Shown: in pieces, positions 33,081 through 41,887 of the stretch | How the letters are laid out: each line of letters starts with the position of its first letter | Numbering within the stretch: the first letter of the stretch is position 1 | NCBI RefSeq assembly: GCF_900107045.1 | Contig: NZ_FNON01000010.1 | Location: 248,001 to 312,000 of the forward strand | Direction: 5' to 3' | Length of the DNA: 64,000 nt | Source of the DNA: Amycolatopsis xylanica | GTDB taxonomy: Bacteria > Actinomycetota > Actinomycetes > Mycobacteriales > Pseudonocardiaceae | The notes under the pieces: model-generated | The model's database searches: none | What the model saw: the letters and a program-made list of their open reading frames with translations, nothing else | Told to the model about the DNA's origin: nothing | Position numbers and translations under genes: made by a program

Positions 33081-36000
33081 CGGTGTTGCCCGCGCTGTCG
33101 CGTGCTTCCGTCCGCAGCCAGACGAAGCCGCCCGCCGCCGCTGACCGCGACGGAGTGACGGTGACACTCCAGCGTCCGTCACCGAGCGGTTTGGCGACCG
33201 CCGGAGCCCAGCTGGCACCCTCATCCGCCGAAGCCGACACCTTCAGCTGCGTCACCGGGCCGCCGCCACGCGCGCCCGTGTGCGACGCCGCTGTCGTCTC
33301 GAAGGTGAACGGCTTGCCCGCCGGCGCCCGGTTGTTCAGGTCGAGCGGGAGCCGGTGCTCGAGCTGGATCAGCGGCTGGAAGGCGCACACCGTCCCGGAG
33401 CGGTAGCAGTTGTATCCGGGCGGCGGCGGTGAGGACGGCCTGGCCGAGGTGAACATCCACGTGGTGTCCGTGCGCGGCGCACGCTGGAAGAGCACCGTGC
33501 TCGGCGCGCCGACCTGCGCCGACGACGGCATGATCTCGGTCATCTCCAGCCGGTACGCCGCGCTACCCGGGGAGAGCCGGAACACGGGCAGCAACGCGTA
33601 GGGATCATCGGCGTTGGCTGGCGGAATCTCGGTGACGCCTTGGAAAAGCCGCACCGAGGTGGTGGCGAAGTACTTGCCGGACTCGTACGGGCTGGTGAAA
33701 TGCCCGCCCGCGCCGTCGGCCCACTGTGCCGCCGGGAGGAACAGGTCCGGATCCGGCCCGCCCCGGCACAGCCCGCACAGCATCTTCCAGCCGTTCGCCG
33801 TGGCCGGATACCGCGCGGGGTGATCGGACGCGAGCTCGACCGCGGTGCTGTGCATGTCGGCGCGGAACCAGTGCTCGTCAGGCCGGGTCCGCTCGCCCGC
33901 CCGGTAGAGGTTCTGCGCGTACATCGACAACGCGGCGCGCCTGCCCTTGCTGTCGGTGCCGGACAGCGTCACCACGCGTTTCCACGCCGTCCGGTCGTCG
34001 CCGGGGCCGGTGAGTTCGGTGTACTCGATCGGCATCGGCAGCTTCGTGCCCTGCACGAGCTGGCTCGCCCACAGGCCGGTCGGGAACGCGTAGGTGAGCT
34101 TCTGCGCGGTCAGTCCCGGCAGATCGGCGTGGTAGCTCGTCTTGGTGGCGACCAGCGTCGCCGGGTCGACCGTGCGGACATGGTCGCGCGGAACCCCGTT
34201 GGGATCCAGGTAACTGAGGTTGTACATGGTGTCCGGCGCCGCGCGCACGAGCACGCGCAGGTTGACGTTTCCCTTGGCGCGCAACAGTTCACCGTGATCC
34301 CAGCCGAGCGAAAGCGTCGGCAGCGTGGCACTGGTCAGGCTCGGGATCGGCAACGCGCCCGCGATACCGGCATAGGGGAGTACCGCGGCCGCGCCGGCGG
34401 CTTTGGCCGCCTTGACGGCGTTCAGCGCACCCGCCGAGACCGTGTCGGCGTCCTGGGCGGGCACCCGGACGAGCACCGCCTTGCCCTTGACGTCCAGCCC
34501 GGCGAGTTCCGCGGCGGTTCCGCCGCCACCGAAGACGACCGGCACCGAGCGGTCACCCGCCCAGCTCGCCGCCAGCGAAGCCGGGTCGTACAGCGGCGCC
34601 AGCGGCGTGCCGCCCACGGAGACCTCGGCCGTCGGCTGGGCGAGCATCGCGCTGTCCTGCAAGGAAATCGCTCCTGTCCTGGCCGGGGCGGACGCGGTCG
34701 CCCGCACCTCCCAGTCGGTGGCGCCCGCGGTGAGTCCCGCTTCGGCGATGAACCCGGGTTTGTCCCCGCTCGCCGGGATCACGCGGCGCAGCATGACCGT
34801 GCGGTCGCGCTGATCCGTGCGGGTGGGCGTGACGATGCGGACCGGGACGGTCTTGGTGGCGTCGAGCGTGATCTCGGTCGCGCCGGTGACGGCCACCTCG
34901 GACGCGCTCAGCGCGGAGAAACGGCGCTGCGCAAGGGTTTGCTCCAAGGTCCAGCCGAGCGCCGAGTAGCTTCCGGCGGGCAGGGAAGCCCGCCCGACGC
35001 CGTCGACGAGTTCGAGTTGCTGGCTCAGCTGATCGAGGAACGGGTCGTTGCGGTTGCTCGACCCGGCGGTGTCGTCGACCAGCTGCGCGACGGCCAGGTC
35101 GGGCGGCTTGCCGGACGAGTCGAGCACCCGCACGGTCACCGGGAACAACGCGGGCGCGTTGTAGGTGCTCAGCGGGGTGCGCACCACCGCGCCGTCGCTG
35201 CTGCTGGCGACCACGGTGCCGCCGTACACGCCCGGTGTGCCCGCGTCGGGTGACACGGTCATCGTGACGTCCGAAGTGGACTTGGGCGGGACCGAGACCG
35301 TGCTCTCCGTGAGCTTGATCCCGTCAGCCGGTGGCGGGGTTCCGTCCCAGGACTGGACTTTCACGCTCAGGTTCAGTTTGACCGGCTGGTCGGAATGGTT
35401 GGTGTAGGACAGAGTGCGCGGCACCGCCGGGGTGCCGCCCGGCTGGCGTTCGTTCCGCCCGAAGCTGGCCGTCGCCGGACCGGTAGCGCCTTGGGTGACC
35501 GCGCGCGAGAGGTCGACGAGGCCCGCGCCCTCCTCGAACCAGCGCAGCCCGATGTCCTTCGCGGAGGTCACGAGCGCGTTCTTGAGCAGGGGACCGGACC
35601 AGTCGGGATGCTGCTGCAGCAGGATCGCGGCCGCGCCCGCGACGTGGGGCGTCGCCATCGAAGTGCCCGAAGCGCTGGTGTAGAAGTCGTCGACGGGCGC
35701 GCCCATCGAGGTGCCCGAAGCGCGGGCGGCGACGATGTCCACACCGGGCGCGGAAATCTCCGGCTTGACGAGCGCGTCGCGCAAGCGCGGGCCGCGGCTG
35801 CTGAACCAGGCGAGCTTGTTCGCGTCGTCGACCGCGCCCACGGTGAGCGCCGAGGCCGCCGCGCCGGGGGTGGTGACCGTCCGGTCGCCCGGCCCGGAGT
35901 TGCCGGAGGCCACCACGAACAGGGTTCCGGTCTGCTCGGTCAGCGTGTCGAGCTGCTGCGAAAGCGGATCCGCGCCGTCGCTCACGCCGGCGCCCAGGCT

Positions 36001-36975
36001 CAGGTTGACCACCTTCGCGCCTTTGCCGACGGCCCAGTCGATCCCCGCCATCACCTGGCTGGTGTCACCTTCGCCCGAACCGTCGAACACCTTGGCCACC
36101 AGCAGTTTCGCGCCGGGCGCGACCCCCTTGTACTTCCCGCCGGACGCGGCGCCGGTGCCCGCCGTGATGGACGCGACGTGGGTGCCGTGGCCGTGCCGGT
36201 CCACGGTGTCGCCCTCGTAACTGAAGTCGGCGGAGTCGACGACTTTTCCTTTGAGGTCAGGGTGTTCGGGGTCGATCCCGGTGTCGACCACGGCGACCGT
36301 CGTGCCGGTGCCGTCCAGGCCGCGGCTCCACGCGGCGGGCGCGCCGATCTGGGCCGTGCTCTTGTCCAGCGCCACCCGCACCTTGCGGTCGAGCGTGAGC
36401 CGCGAGAGGTCCTTGGTGCCCGCGACCGAGTGCCAGAACTCGGGCGCGCCACCCTTCTTGACCCGCAGGCCCACCCCGCCCGCCGTGGGCAGCGTGACGT
36501 GCCGTTCGGTCTGCGGGAGCAGATCCGCCTTGCCACTCAAGGCTTTCGCGGACTGCTTGGTCCCGTCGCGATAGGACGCGATCACCGGGATGGTGGCGGA
36601 AGCCGTGTCGTCGCGCCCGTCCGCGGTGAGCGCGGTCAGGTTGAACAGGTCGCGGTCGAGCACGCCACTGTTGACCAAGGGCAGCGCGTCCGAGGGGTAG
36701 ACGAAGAAACCACCGGGTGTGGTGAGCGTCTGGAAGGAGGGCGATGGCCGGTCGGGCCGCTCCGCCGCCTCCACCTGGGCGCTGCGGTGCCCGTCGGGGT
36801 CTTGCTCGTACGTCACGACATCACCGGTCACCAAGGTGATCCGGTGGGACTGCGGGGATTCCGCCTTGGCGGGCGCCGCGGCGTGCGCGCCGGGCGGGCC
36901 GAGCATGGGCGCCAATAAAAGCGCCGCGGCCAGTGTCGTGATTCGGTGGCGAGCGCGTAGAGGGCGGGAGAACAT
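33043..36975 (-). CDS. Large secreted S8 (subtilisin-like) serine peptidase
   Basis: This 1310-residue exported protease has a signal peptide (basic start, then 'LAAALLLAPMLGPPGAHA', cleavage near residue 33) and a ~170-residue propeptide-like region. The S8 domain has Asp231 ('VAVVDTGIDPEHPD'), His263 ('HGHGTHVAS'), oxyanion Asn359 ('VASGNSGPG') and Ser439 ('SGTSMATPHVAGAAA'). A PA-like segment ('VKGKAVLVRVPAQDADTV') and several beta-rich domains follow, ending with an Ig-like module containing 'ARDSAGNTVTQTVQRAYAL'. Size is large compared with simple subtilisins (~400 residues) but usual for actinomycete multidomain S8 enzymes. GAGGAG lies before ATG 36975. Confidence 0.95.
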   Translation of the reverse strand: MFSRPLRARHRITTLAAALLLAPMLGPPGAHAAAPAKAESPQSHRITLVTGDVVTYEQDPDGHRSAQVEAAERPDRPSPSFQTLTTPGGFFVYPSDALPLVNSGVLDRDLFNLTALTADGRDDTASATIPVIASYRDGTKQSAKALSGKADLLPQTERHVTLPTAGGVGLRVKKGGAPEFWHSVAGTKDLSRLTLDRKVRVALDKSTAQIGAPAAWSRGLDGTGTTVAVVDTGIDPEHPDLKGKVVDSADFSYEGDTVDRHGHGTHVASITAGTGAASGGKYKGVAPGAKLLVAKVFDGSGEGDTSQVMAGIDWAVGKGAKVVNLSLGAGVSDGADPLSQQLDTLTEQTGTLFVVASGNSGPGDRTVTTPGAAASALTVGAVDDANKLAWFSSRGPRLRDALVKPEISAPGVDIVAARASGTSMGAPVDDFYTSASGTSMATPHVAGAAAILLQQHPDWSGPLLKNALVTSAKDIGLRWFEEGAGLVDLSRAVTQGATGPATASFGRNERQPGGTPAVPRTLSYTNHSDQPVKLNLSVKVQSWDGTPPPADGIKLTESTVSVPPKSTSDVTMTVSPDAGTPGVYGGTVVASSSDGAVVRTPLSTYNAPALFPVTVRVLDSSGKPPDLAVAQLVDDTAGSSNRNDPFLDQLSQQLELVDGVGRASLPAGSYSALGWTLEQTLAQRRFSALSASEVAVTGATEITLDATKTVPVRIVTPTRTDQRDRTVMLRRVIPASGDKPGFIAEAGLTAGATDWEVRATASAPARTGAISLQDSAMLAQPTAEVSVGGTPLAPLYDPASLAASWAGDRSVPVVFGGGGTAAELAGLDVKGKAVLVRVPAQDADTVSAGALNAVKAAKAAGAAAVLPYAGIAGALPIPSLTSATLPTLSLGWDHGELLRAKGNVNLRVLVRAAPDTMYNLSYLDPNGVPRDHVRTVDPATLVATKTSYHADLPGLTAQKLTYAFPTGLWASQLVQGTKLPMPIEYTELTGPGDDRTAWKRVVTLSGTDSKGRRAALSMYAQNLYRAGERTRPDEHWFRADMHSTAVELASDHPARYPATANGWKMLCGLCRGGPDPDLFLPAAQWADGAGGHFTSPYESGKYFATTSVRLFQGVTEIPPANADDPYALLPVFRLSPGSAAYRLEMTEIMPSSAQVGAPSTVLFQRAPRTDTTWMFTSARPSSPPPPGYNCYRSGTVCAFQPLIQLEHRLPLDLNNRAPAGKPFTFETTAASHTGARGGGPVTQLKVSASADEGASWAPAVAKPLGDGRWSVTVTPSRSAAAGGFVWLRTEARDSAGNTVTQTVQRAYALQ

Positions 36976-37100
36976 TCGGCTTCACACTCCTCGGGCATCG
37001 AACACGAAAATCGGTGCCACGAGGATGAAGTACGTCCCCGCCGAAGAACATGTGATCGGCGGGCGGATTCTCGCCGGTGGCGACATAGCGCCACGAGAAA

Positions 37101-37128
37101 GCCCCGGCCCGCCGAAGCGGACCGGGGC
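37101..37128 (-). terminator. Terminator of the lamin-tail gene
   Basis: Read on the minus strand, GCCCCGGTCCGC and GCGGGCCGGGGC flank a TTCG loop (one mismatch) and are followed by TTTCTC. It lies just beyond the stop of the lamin-tail gene at 37145 and upstream of the S8 protease. Confidence 0.8.
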
Positions 37129-37144
37129 CGGTCGGGGAGGAGGG

Positions 37145-37780
37145 TCAGTTCAGCGCACCGGGGGTGCGCACGTGCAGTGCGAAGTCGACCCTGTTGCTGT
37201 CGGTGTCCGTGCTGAGGATGTCGCGGGCGTTGGCGGCTTCCAGCTGCTCGGTCACGACGGTCTCGGGCACCGCGGGCTGGCCTTCACGGGCGGCGGGGAC
37301 GGTGAGCGAGAAGGCGACGCCGTCGAGCTTCGCGCCGGTCCCGTTGAAGATCGCGACACCGCCGTTGCTCGGGATGCCCTCGGCGCCGACGAGGAACATC
37401 GGCAGCACGTTGGACTCGTCGGCGATGGTGCCGGAGAAGTCCTGGCCGGTCAGCACCAGGAACTGGCCCACGTTGCCCCTGGGCTGGAGCACGGTGCCCG
37501 CGGGCACGGAGATGACGCCGACCTGGCTGTTGGCCGAGTAGATGCGGATCTGGTGGCCGCTGAGGTTGATCGGCCGGTTGGCGACGTTGCGGATCTCGAT
37601 GAACTCGTCCAGCTGGCCGTTCGGGCCGCGGGTGGAGACCTCGTTGATGACCACGGTGGACGAAACCAGCGGGGTCGCCTCGGTCGAGGTGCTGTTGTCC
37701 TGGGCGTTCGCTACACCGGCGGTGGCCACTCCGATGGCCAGCATGGCGAATGCCGCGGAGCCACTCAGAAATCGGCGCAT
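37145..37780 (-). CDS. Secreted lamin-tail-domain (LTD) protein
   Basis: This 211-residue exported protein has signal peptide 'MRRFLSGSAAFAMLAIGVA' with cleavage near 'VANA-QD'. The lamin-tail fold is shown by 'VVINEVSTRGPNGQLDEFIE', 'NVANRPINLSGHQIRIYS', 'GTVLQPRGNVGQFLVLTGQ' and the C-terminal 'STDTDSNRVDFALHVRTPG'. LTD proteins are small extracellular beta-sandwiches of mostly unknown role, sometimes fused to nucleases. ATG 37780 follows AAGGAATACCC. It shares the C-terminal 'RD-x-x-STDTD-x-NRVDF' motif with the second LTD protein at 38276-38773. Confidence 0.88.
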   Translation of the reverse strand: MRRFLSGSAAFAMLAIGVATAGVANAQDNSTSTEATPLVSSTVVINEVSTRGPNGQLDEFIEIRNVANRPINLSGHQIRIYSANSQVGVISVPAGTVLQPRGNVGQFLVLTGQDFSGTIADESNVLPMFLVGAEGIPSNGGVAIFNGTGAKLDGVAFSLTVPAAREGQPAVPETVVTEQLEAANARDILSTDTDSNRVDFALHVRTPGALN

Positions 37781-37901
37781 GGGTATTCCTTTCGGATTTC
37801 GGGGTGAGTACCGGCAAAGCGGGTCGAATTCCGATCCCCGCCCTGCCGGTGTGATTCCATGGTGGCGCGGGGACTCGGCGCCGGAAAAGGGGCCAATAAT
37901 A

Positions 37902-38180
37902 TCACCGTTTTTGCGCCCGGCGATGGTCGCGGGTGCGTGACGCGGCGGATTCGAGGTCACACGGCGGCATTTCGAGCGCGTGACCGAGCCAATGGCGCCA
38001 GTAGGGGCCGGGGATGCGTTTGCCGCGTTCCCACCGGGAGACGACTTCCCTGGTGATGCTGCTGTTGCCGGAAACGGACTGGAGTTTCTCGGCTAGATCG
38101 TGCTGGGAAAGACCTCTCAGGCGTCTGCGCTCGGTGAGCAGACCGCTCATGGGGGTGGAGTTCTCCGCGTTTCGCGGCAC
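37902..38180 (-). CDS. XRE family helix-turn-helix regulator
   Basis: This 92-residue protein is mostly a Cro/CI-type HTH: 'LLTERRRLRGLSQHDLAEKL', then 'SSITREVVSRWERGKRIPGP', with the recognition helix in 'ITREVVSRWERG'. The C-terminus is short and basic. GTG 38180 is chosen because GAGAAAGG lies 8 nt upstream; longer starts at 38237 or shorter at 38150 are possible. It is encoded between the two lamin-tail genes on the same strand, so it may regulate them. Confidence 0.8.
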   Translation of the reverse strand: MPRNAENSTPMSGLLTERRRLRGLSQHDLAEKLQSVSGNSSITREVVSRWERGKRIPGPYWRHWLGHALEMPPCDLESAASRTRDHRRAQKR

Positions 38181-38275
38181 GACGATGACCTTTCTCGTGA
38201 GATTTGTTCCTGTTCCGGGCAGGCCGAATGGCCCCACGCGGGTGTCCGCGTGGAGCTACTGGCATTCGTGTCCCG

Positions 38276-38773
38276 CTAGTGCTCCAGCTCGCAGCCGAAG
38301 TCGACGCGGTTGTCGTCGGTGTCGGTGCTGGCCGCGTCGCGGGTGAGCGGCAGCCCGTCACAGGGCTGCGCGGCATCGCGCTCCCGGCACGGCGACGACG
38401 GCGCCCATGCCACCCTGTCGACCAGCGCCCGCTTGCGGTCCAGCAGCAGCTGGCCGTCGCCGTCGATGGACTCGACGACGGTGTCCTGGCCGGTCGAGCC
38501 GGCGAAGTACTGGCCGACGACGAGGTAGTGCCCGCCGGGCGGGATCGAGCTGCCCGCGGGCACTACGGCCAGGTCGGTGGGCATCGGGCCGCCGGTGCAG
38601 GCCTTGATCACCCACCCGTCGAGCCGGACCGTGCCGCCGGAGGTGTTGTGCAGGTCGATGTAGCCCGCCGGTCCGGCGAGCACCTCGTGGATCTTCACCG
38701 GCTGCGCTGGGGTCGCCAGCGGCAGACCGGTCAGCGCGAGCAGGAACGCCGCGCCTTGCCCGAAAAGGTTCAT
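38276..38773 (-). CDS. Second secreted lamin-tail-domain protein
   Basis: This 165-residue protein begins with a signal peptide ('MNLFGQGAAFLLALTGLPLA', cleavage near 'TPAQ') followed by an LTD: 'VKIHEVLAGPAGYIDLHNTS', 'GTVRLDGWVIKACTGG', 'IPPGGHYLVVGQYFAG' and 'ALVDRVAWAP'. The C-terminal 'TRDAASTDTDDNRVDFGCEL' parallels the first LTD protein. Cys pairs 'SPCRERDAAQPC' may form a disulphide. It is divergent from the response-regulator gene at 39059 with a shared ~285-bp promoter region containing CGGT(T)ACC direct repeats. Confidence 0.84.
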   Translation of the reverse strand: MNLFGQGAAFLLALTGLPLATPAQPVKIHEVLAGPAGYIDLHNTSGGTVRLDGWVIKACTGGPMPTDLAVVPAGSSIPPGGHYLVVGQYFAGSTGQDTVVESIDGDGQLLLDRKRALVDRVAWAPSSPCRERDAAQPCDGLPLTRDAASTDTDDNRVDFGCELEH

Positions 38774-38848
38774 ACGTTCATGACAGACCCGAAACACGTT
38801 CTTGGTAAGGAACCGGAGGTCCCGAGTGTGCTGGGTACAACGGACCTT

Positions 38849-38876
38849 CGGTACCACCGGTTACCGCCGGTACCCG
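38849..38876 (+). promoter_or_regulatory. Direct repeats of CGGTACC between LTD and response-regulator genes
   Basis: CGGTACC (38849), CGGTTACC (38858) and CGGTACCC (38868) lie 9-10 bp apart, i.e. on one face of the helix, in the divergent region. Such phased direct repeats are common response-regulator sites. Which regulator binds is unknown. Confidence 0.4.
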
Positions 38877-39058
38877 ATTTCGGCGGAATCGAGTACCGCG
38901 GGGCACTTCCGTGGGCCGGGTGGCCGGTTCGTGTCATCCTGTTGGCCGAAATTCACGTACCTGTTTTCGCGACCACCTGCATTCGAATCGATCATCGTTG
39001 CCGGGCCGGTCGCCGACCTGGTTCACTCGTGCCCCTGAATCGATCGGTCGGGAGTCGA

Positions 39059-39673
39059 ATGGATAACGTCACATTACTTGTCGTGGACGATCAGCCGCTC
39101 GTGCGTTATGCGTTACGCACATTGCTCGAATCACGTTCCGGCATTCAGTCGATAATCGAGGCGGGCTCGGAGCAGGAAGCGCTGCGCACCTGTGCGAAAA
39201 GCCTGCCGGACGTGGTGATAACGGAGCTTTTCTTCGCGACCGGCCCGGTGGGCGCCCGGATATGCCAGTTCGTCAAGGGAAAGTCGGACGACGTCAAGGT
39301 GATGGTGTACACCTCCGCTTCGGCGCCCTCGGCCGTCGCGGTCGCCATGAACGCCGGCGCCGACAGTTTCGTCCACAAGTCGGTCGGGTGTGCGGAGTTG
39401 ATGGACGCGGTCGAGCGAACGAAATCCGGGCAGCGGACCTGGATCCTGCGCGCCGCCTCCCGCCCGTTCCGGGTCAGGCCGGACTCGACGGCCGCGTTGA
39501 CGCCGCGGGAAGAGGAGATACTCGAGCTGGTGCTCCACCGATGGTCGAACGCGGAGATCGCCCAAGAGCTGAAGCTCGCCAAACAGACCGTGAAGAACTA
39601 CGTCAGCCGGGTGCTCCAGAAGCTCGGTTTCGCCAGCCGCCGTGATCTGCTCCGTACGCTGGGATCCCGGTGA
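39059..39673 (+). CDS. NarL/FixJ-type orphan response regulator with Glu at the phosphosite
   Basis: This 204-residue protein has a receiver domain ('TLLVVDDQPLVRYALRTLL', acidic pocket Asp10-Asp11) and a LuxR/NarL HTH ('ALTPREEEILELVLHRWSN', 'EIAQELKLAKQTVKNYVSRV'). The position normally holding the phosphoacceptor Asp ('MDL') is Glu56 in 'PDVVITELFFATG'. Switch residues Thr ('VMVYTSAS') and Lys ('SFVHKSVG') are kept. This is expected to mimic phosphorylation or make the protein independent of a kinase; no histidine kinase is nearby. ATG 39059 was chosen because it opens the receiver domain. A paralogue lies ~400 bp downstream. Confidence 0.92.
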   Translation: MDNVTLLVVDDQPLVRYALRTLLESRSGIQSIIEAGSEQEALRTCAKSLPDVVITELFFATGPVGARICQFVKGKSDDVKVMVYTSASAPSAVAVAMNAGADSFVHKSVGCAELMDAVERTKSGQRTWILRAASRPFRVRPDSTAALTPREEEILELVLHRWSNAEIAQELKLAKQTVKNYVSRVLQKLGFASRRDLLRTLGSR

Positions 39674-40070
39674 AGTCGTGGGTTCGTCGGATCACCTTGT
39701 CCACTGTGGACAACCGTGACTGTTGCGCCGCACGGCCGTATCGGCCGGGCTATCGGCCCAACCTGGCTCCAGTCACCCGCCAGGACGCCCGGGAGCGGGG
39801 AGAATGGTCCACCCGGGCTTCGTGCCCGACCGAGCGTGAGCACCCCGGGAACGTCTTTCCCGCGTCCGTGTCCCGCGTTCACTTGCTCGGCGTAGCCGGT
39901 GGTCCCGATGGCCAGCCGAGAGTCAGCGCCGCCGCTCCCCGGTGGCGTCGATCGGTCATTGTCGATCTCCGGGCGACTCGCCAAGATGGTCGACTCTGAC
40001 GGTTCCCCGGCGATGGCGCTCGGTGGATGCGGGGTCGCAAGTCCCCGGGCGCGACATTTGCGGAGGCACG
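39674..40070 (+). promoter_or_regulatory. Gap between the two response regulators
   Basis: This 397-nt stretch has no recognisable gene. It begins with a 17-bp perfect palindrome TTGTCCACTGTGGACAA at 39697-39713, which is both a possible terminator stem or operator and contains two overlapping DnaA-box-like half sites. Stems built from GGCCG repeats follow near 39736-39760. A GGAGG ribosome binding site at ~40062 precedes the second regulator. Confidence 0.4.
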
Positions 40071-40700
40071 GTGGAAAGCATCAGCATGCTCGTGGTCGAT
40101 GACGAGCCGGTGATCAGATACGCGCTGCGCAGCCTGTTCGGCGCGGCGGACGGCGTGGAGGAGGTGAACGAAGCCGGAACGGGCGAGGAAGCGATCCTCG
40201 AGTGTGAGAAGAACAGCCCCGACCTGGTGATCACGGAGCTACGGCTGTCGGGCTCGTCGGACGGCGTGGAGATCTGCCAGTTCGCCAAGGAGCACCTCGA
40301 CGGCGCGTCGGTGATGGTGTTCGCGGCCGACGCCTCGCCCGCGTCCGTCGCCGCGGCGCTCAACGCGGGAGCCGACAGCTTCGTGCACAAGACCGCCAGC
40401 AACGCCGAGCTGCTCGACGCCGTCCGCCGCACGCGCAGCGGCGAGCGCGCCTGGATACTCGGCGAGCAGAAGCGGCCGCCCGGCGAGCCCGCCCCGGCGG
40501 CCGCGATGACGCTCACCCAGCGCGAGGAATCCGTGCTCGCGTTCGTGCTGCGCCGCTGGTCCAACGCCGAGATCGCCGCCGAGATGTGCCTGGCCAGGCA
40601 GACGGTGAAGAACTACGTGAGCCGCGTGCTCCAGAAGCTCGGCTACGCCAGCCGCGCCGAACTCTTCTGCTCACTCGACGTCAAAGCTGGCGACGCATAG
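40071..40700 (+). CDS. Second orphan response regulator with Glu at the phosphosite
   Basis: This 209-residue NarL-type regulator is paralogous to the preceding one. GTG 40071 ('VESISMLVVDDEPVIRYAL') is chosen because GGAGG lies 5 nt upstream. The receiver keeps the acidic pair and Lys ('SFVHKTASN'), but the phosphoacceptor is again Glu56 ('PDLVITELRLSGSS'), and the switch Thr/Ser is replaced by Ala ('VMVFAADAS'). HTH: 'ALTQREES'-type entry ('MTLTQREESVLAFVLRRWSN') and 'CLARQTVKNYVSRVLQKLGY'. It is likely an unphosphorylated, constitutively competent DNA-binding protein. Target genes are unknown. Confidence 0.92.
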   Translation: MESISMLVVDDEPVIRYALRSLFGAADGVEEVNEAGTGEEAILECEKNSPDLVITELRLSGSSDGVEICQFAKEHLDGASVMVFAADASPASVAAALNAGADSFVHKTASNAELLDAVRRTRSGERAWILGEQKRPPGEPAPAAAMTLTQREESVLAFVLRRWSNAEIAAEMCLARQTVKNYVSRVLQKLGYASRAELFCSLDVKAGDA

Positions 40701-40777
40701 TGACGTACTGGTCACGTCAGGCGACCACTCGGGCGTGATGTAACCCTCAACGGCCGACATGGGACACTTGACCTGCT

Positions 40778-41887
40778 ATGACTGCCCTCCCTCTCGTTTT
40801 CGACGCGCCCAAGCGCGGCCTCCCGCCGCGCCACCTTGCCGACCTCACCGCCGCCGAACGAGCCGAGGCCGTCGTCGCACTCGGCGAAAAGCCGTTCCGC
40901 GCGAAGCAGCTCTCGAACCACTACTTCTCCCGGCTCACGGTCGACCCGGAGGAGATGACCGACATCCCGGCGGCGTCTCGCCAGCGGCTGGTGGACGAGC
41001 TCATGCCGCCCCTGCTCACCGAGATCCGCGCACTCGCCTGCGACGACGGCGCCACCCGCAAGACCCTCTGGCGCGCGCACGACCGCACGCTGCTCGAGAG
41101 CGTCCTCATGCGCTACCCCGACCGCGCGACCCTGTGCATCTCCAGCCAGGCCGGCTGCGGCATGGCCTGCCCCTTCTGCGCCACCGGCCAGGGCGGCCTC
41201 GACCGCAACCTCTCCACGGCCGAGATCGTCGACCAGGTCCGCTCGGCCGCCGCGGTCATGCGCGACGGCACGATGGCAGGCGGCCCCGGCCGCCTGTCGA
41301 ACATCGTCTTCATGGGCATGGGCGAGCCGCTCGCGAACTACAAGCGTGTGGTGGCGGCGGTCCGCCGGATCACGGATCCGGCGCCCGAGGGTTTGGGGAT
41401 TTCGCAGCGTTCGGTGACGGTGTCGACGGTGGGCCTGGCGCCGGCGATCCGGAAGCTGGCCGACGAGAAGATGCAGGTGCGGCTGGCGGTGTCTTTGCAC
41501 ACGCCGGACGATGAGCTGCGGGACACGTTGGTGCCGGTGAACAACCGGTGGTCGGTGGACGAGGTTTTGTCGGCTGCCCGGTATTACGCGGACGTTTCGG
41601 GCCGGCGGGTTTCGATCGAGTACGCGTTGATTCGCGATATCAACGATCAGCCTTGGCGTGCGGAGCTTTTGGCGAAGGTGCTGCGGAAGCATTTGGGTCA
41701 TTTGGTGCATGTGAACGTGATCCCGTTGAACCCGACTCCGGGTTCGAAGTGGGACGCGTCGCCGAAGCCTGTTGAGCGCGAGTTCGTGCGTTTGGTGAAT
41801 GCCGGTGGCGTGGCTTGCACAGTGCGCGACACGCGTGGTCAGGAGATCGCGGCTGCTTGTGGGCAGCTCGCGGCCGAAGAGAACTGA
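40778..41887 (+). CDS. rlmN: Dual-specificity 23S rRNA/tRNA adenine-C2 methyltransferase RlmN
   Basis: This 369-residue radical-SAM enzyme methylates A2503 of 23S rRNA and A37 of certain tRNAs. The [4Fe-4S]-binding motif is 'CGMACPFCATGQGG' (CxxxCxxC), followed by 'NIVFMGMGEPLANYKRVV' and 'RSVTVSTVGLAPAIRKLA'. The methyl-carrying Cys lies in 'GGVACTVRDTRGQEI'. Complete length. Codon use changes abruptly at about 41340: upstream codons mostly end in C, downstream codons end mostly in G or T. It is followed by a long gene-free gap. Confidence 0.97.
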   Translation: MTALPLVFDAPKRGLPPRHLADLTAAERAEAVVALGEKPFRAKQLSNHYFSRLTVDPEEMTDIPAASRQRLVDELMPPLLTEIRALACDDGATRKTLWRAHDRTLLESVLMRYPDRATLCISSQAGCGMACPFCATGQGGLDRNLSTAEIVDQVRSAAAVMRDGTMAGGPGRLSNIVFMGMGEPLANYKRVVAAVRRITDPAPEGLGISQRSVTVSTVGLAPAIRKLADEKMQVRLAVSLHTPDDELRDTLVPVNNRWSVDEVLSAARYYADVSGRRVSIEYALIRDINDQPWRAELLAKVLRKHLGHLVHVNVIPLNPTPGSKWDASPKPVEREFVRLVNAGGVACTVRDTRGQEIAAACGQLAAEEN

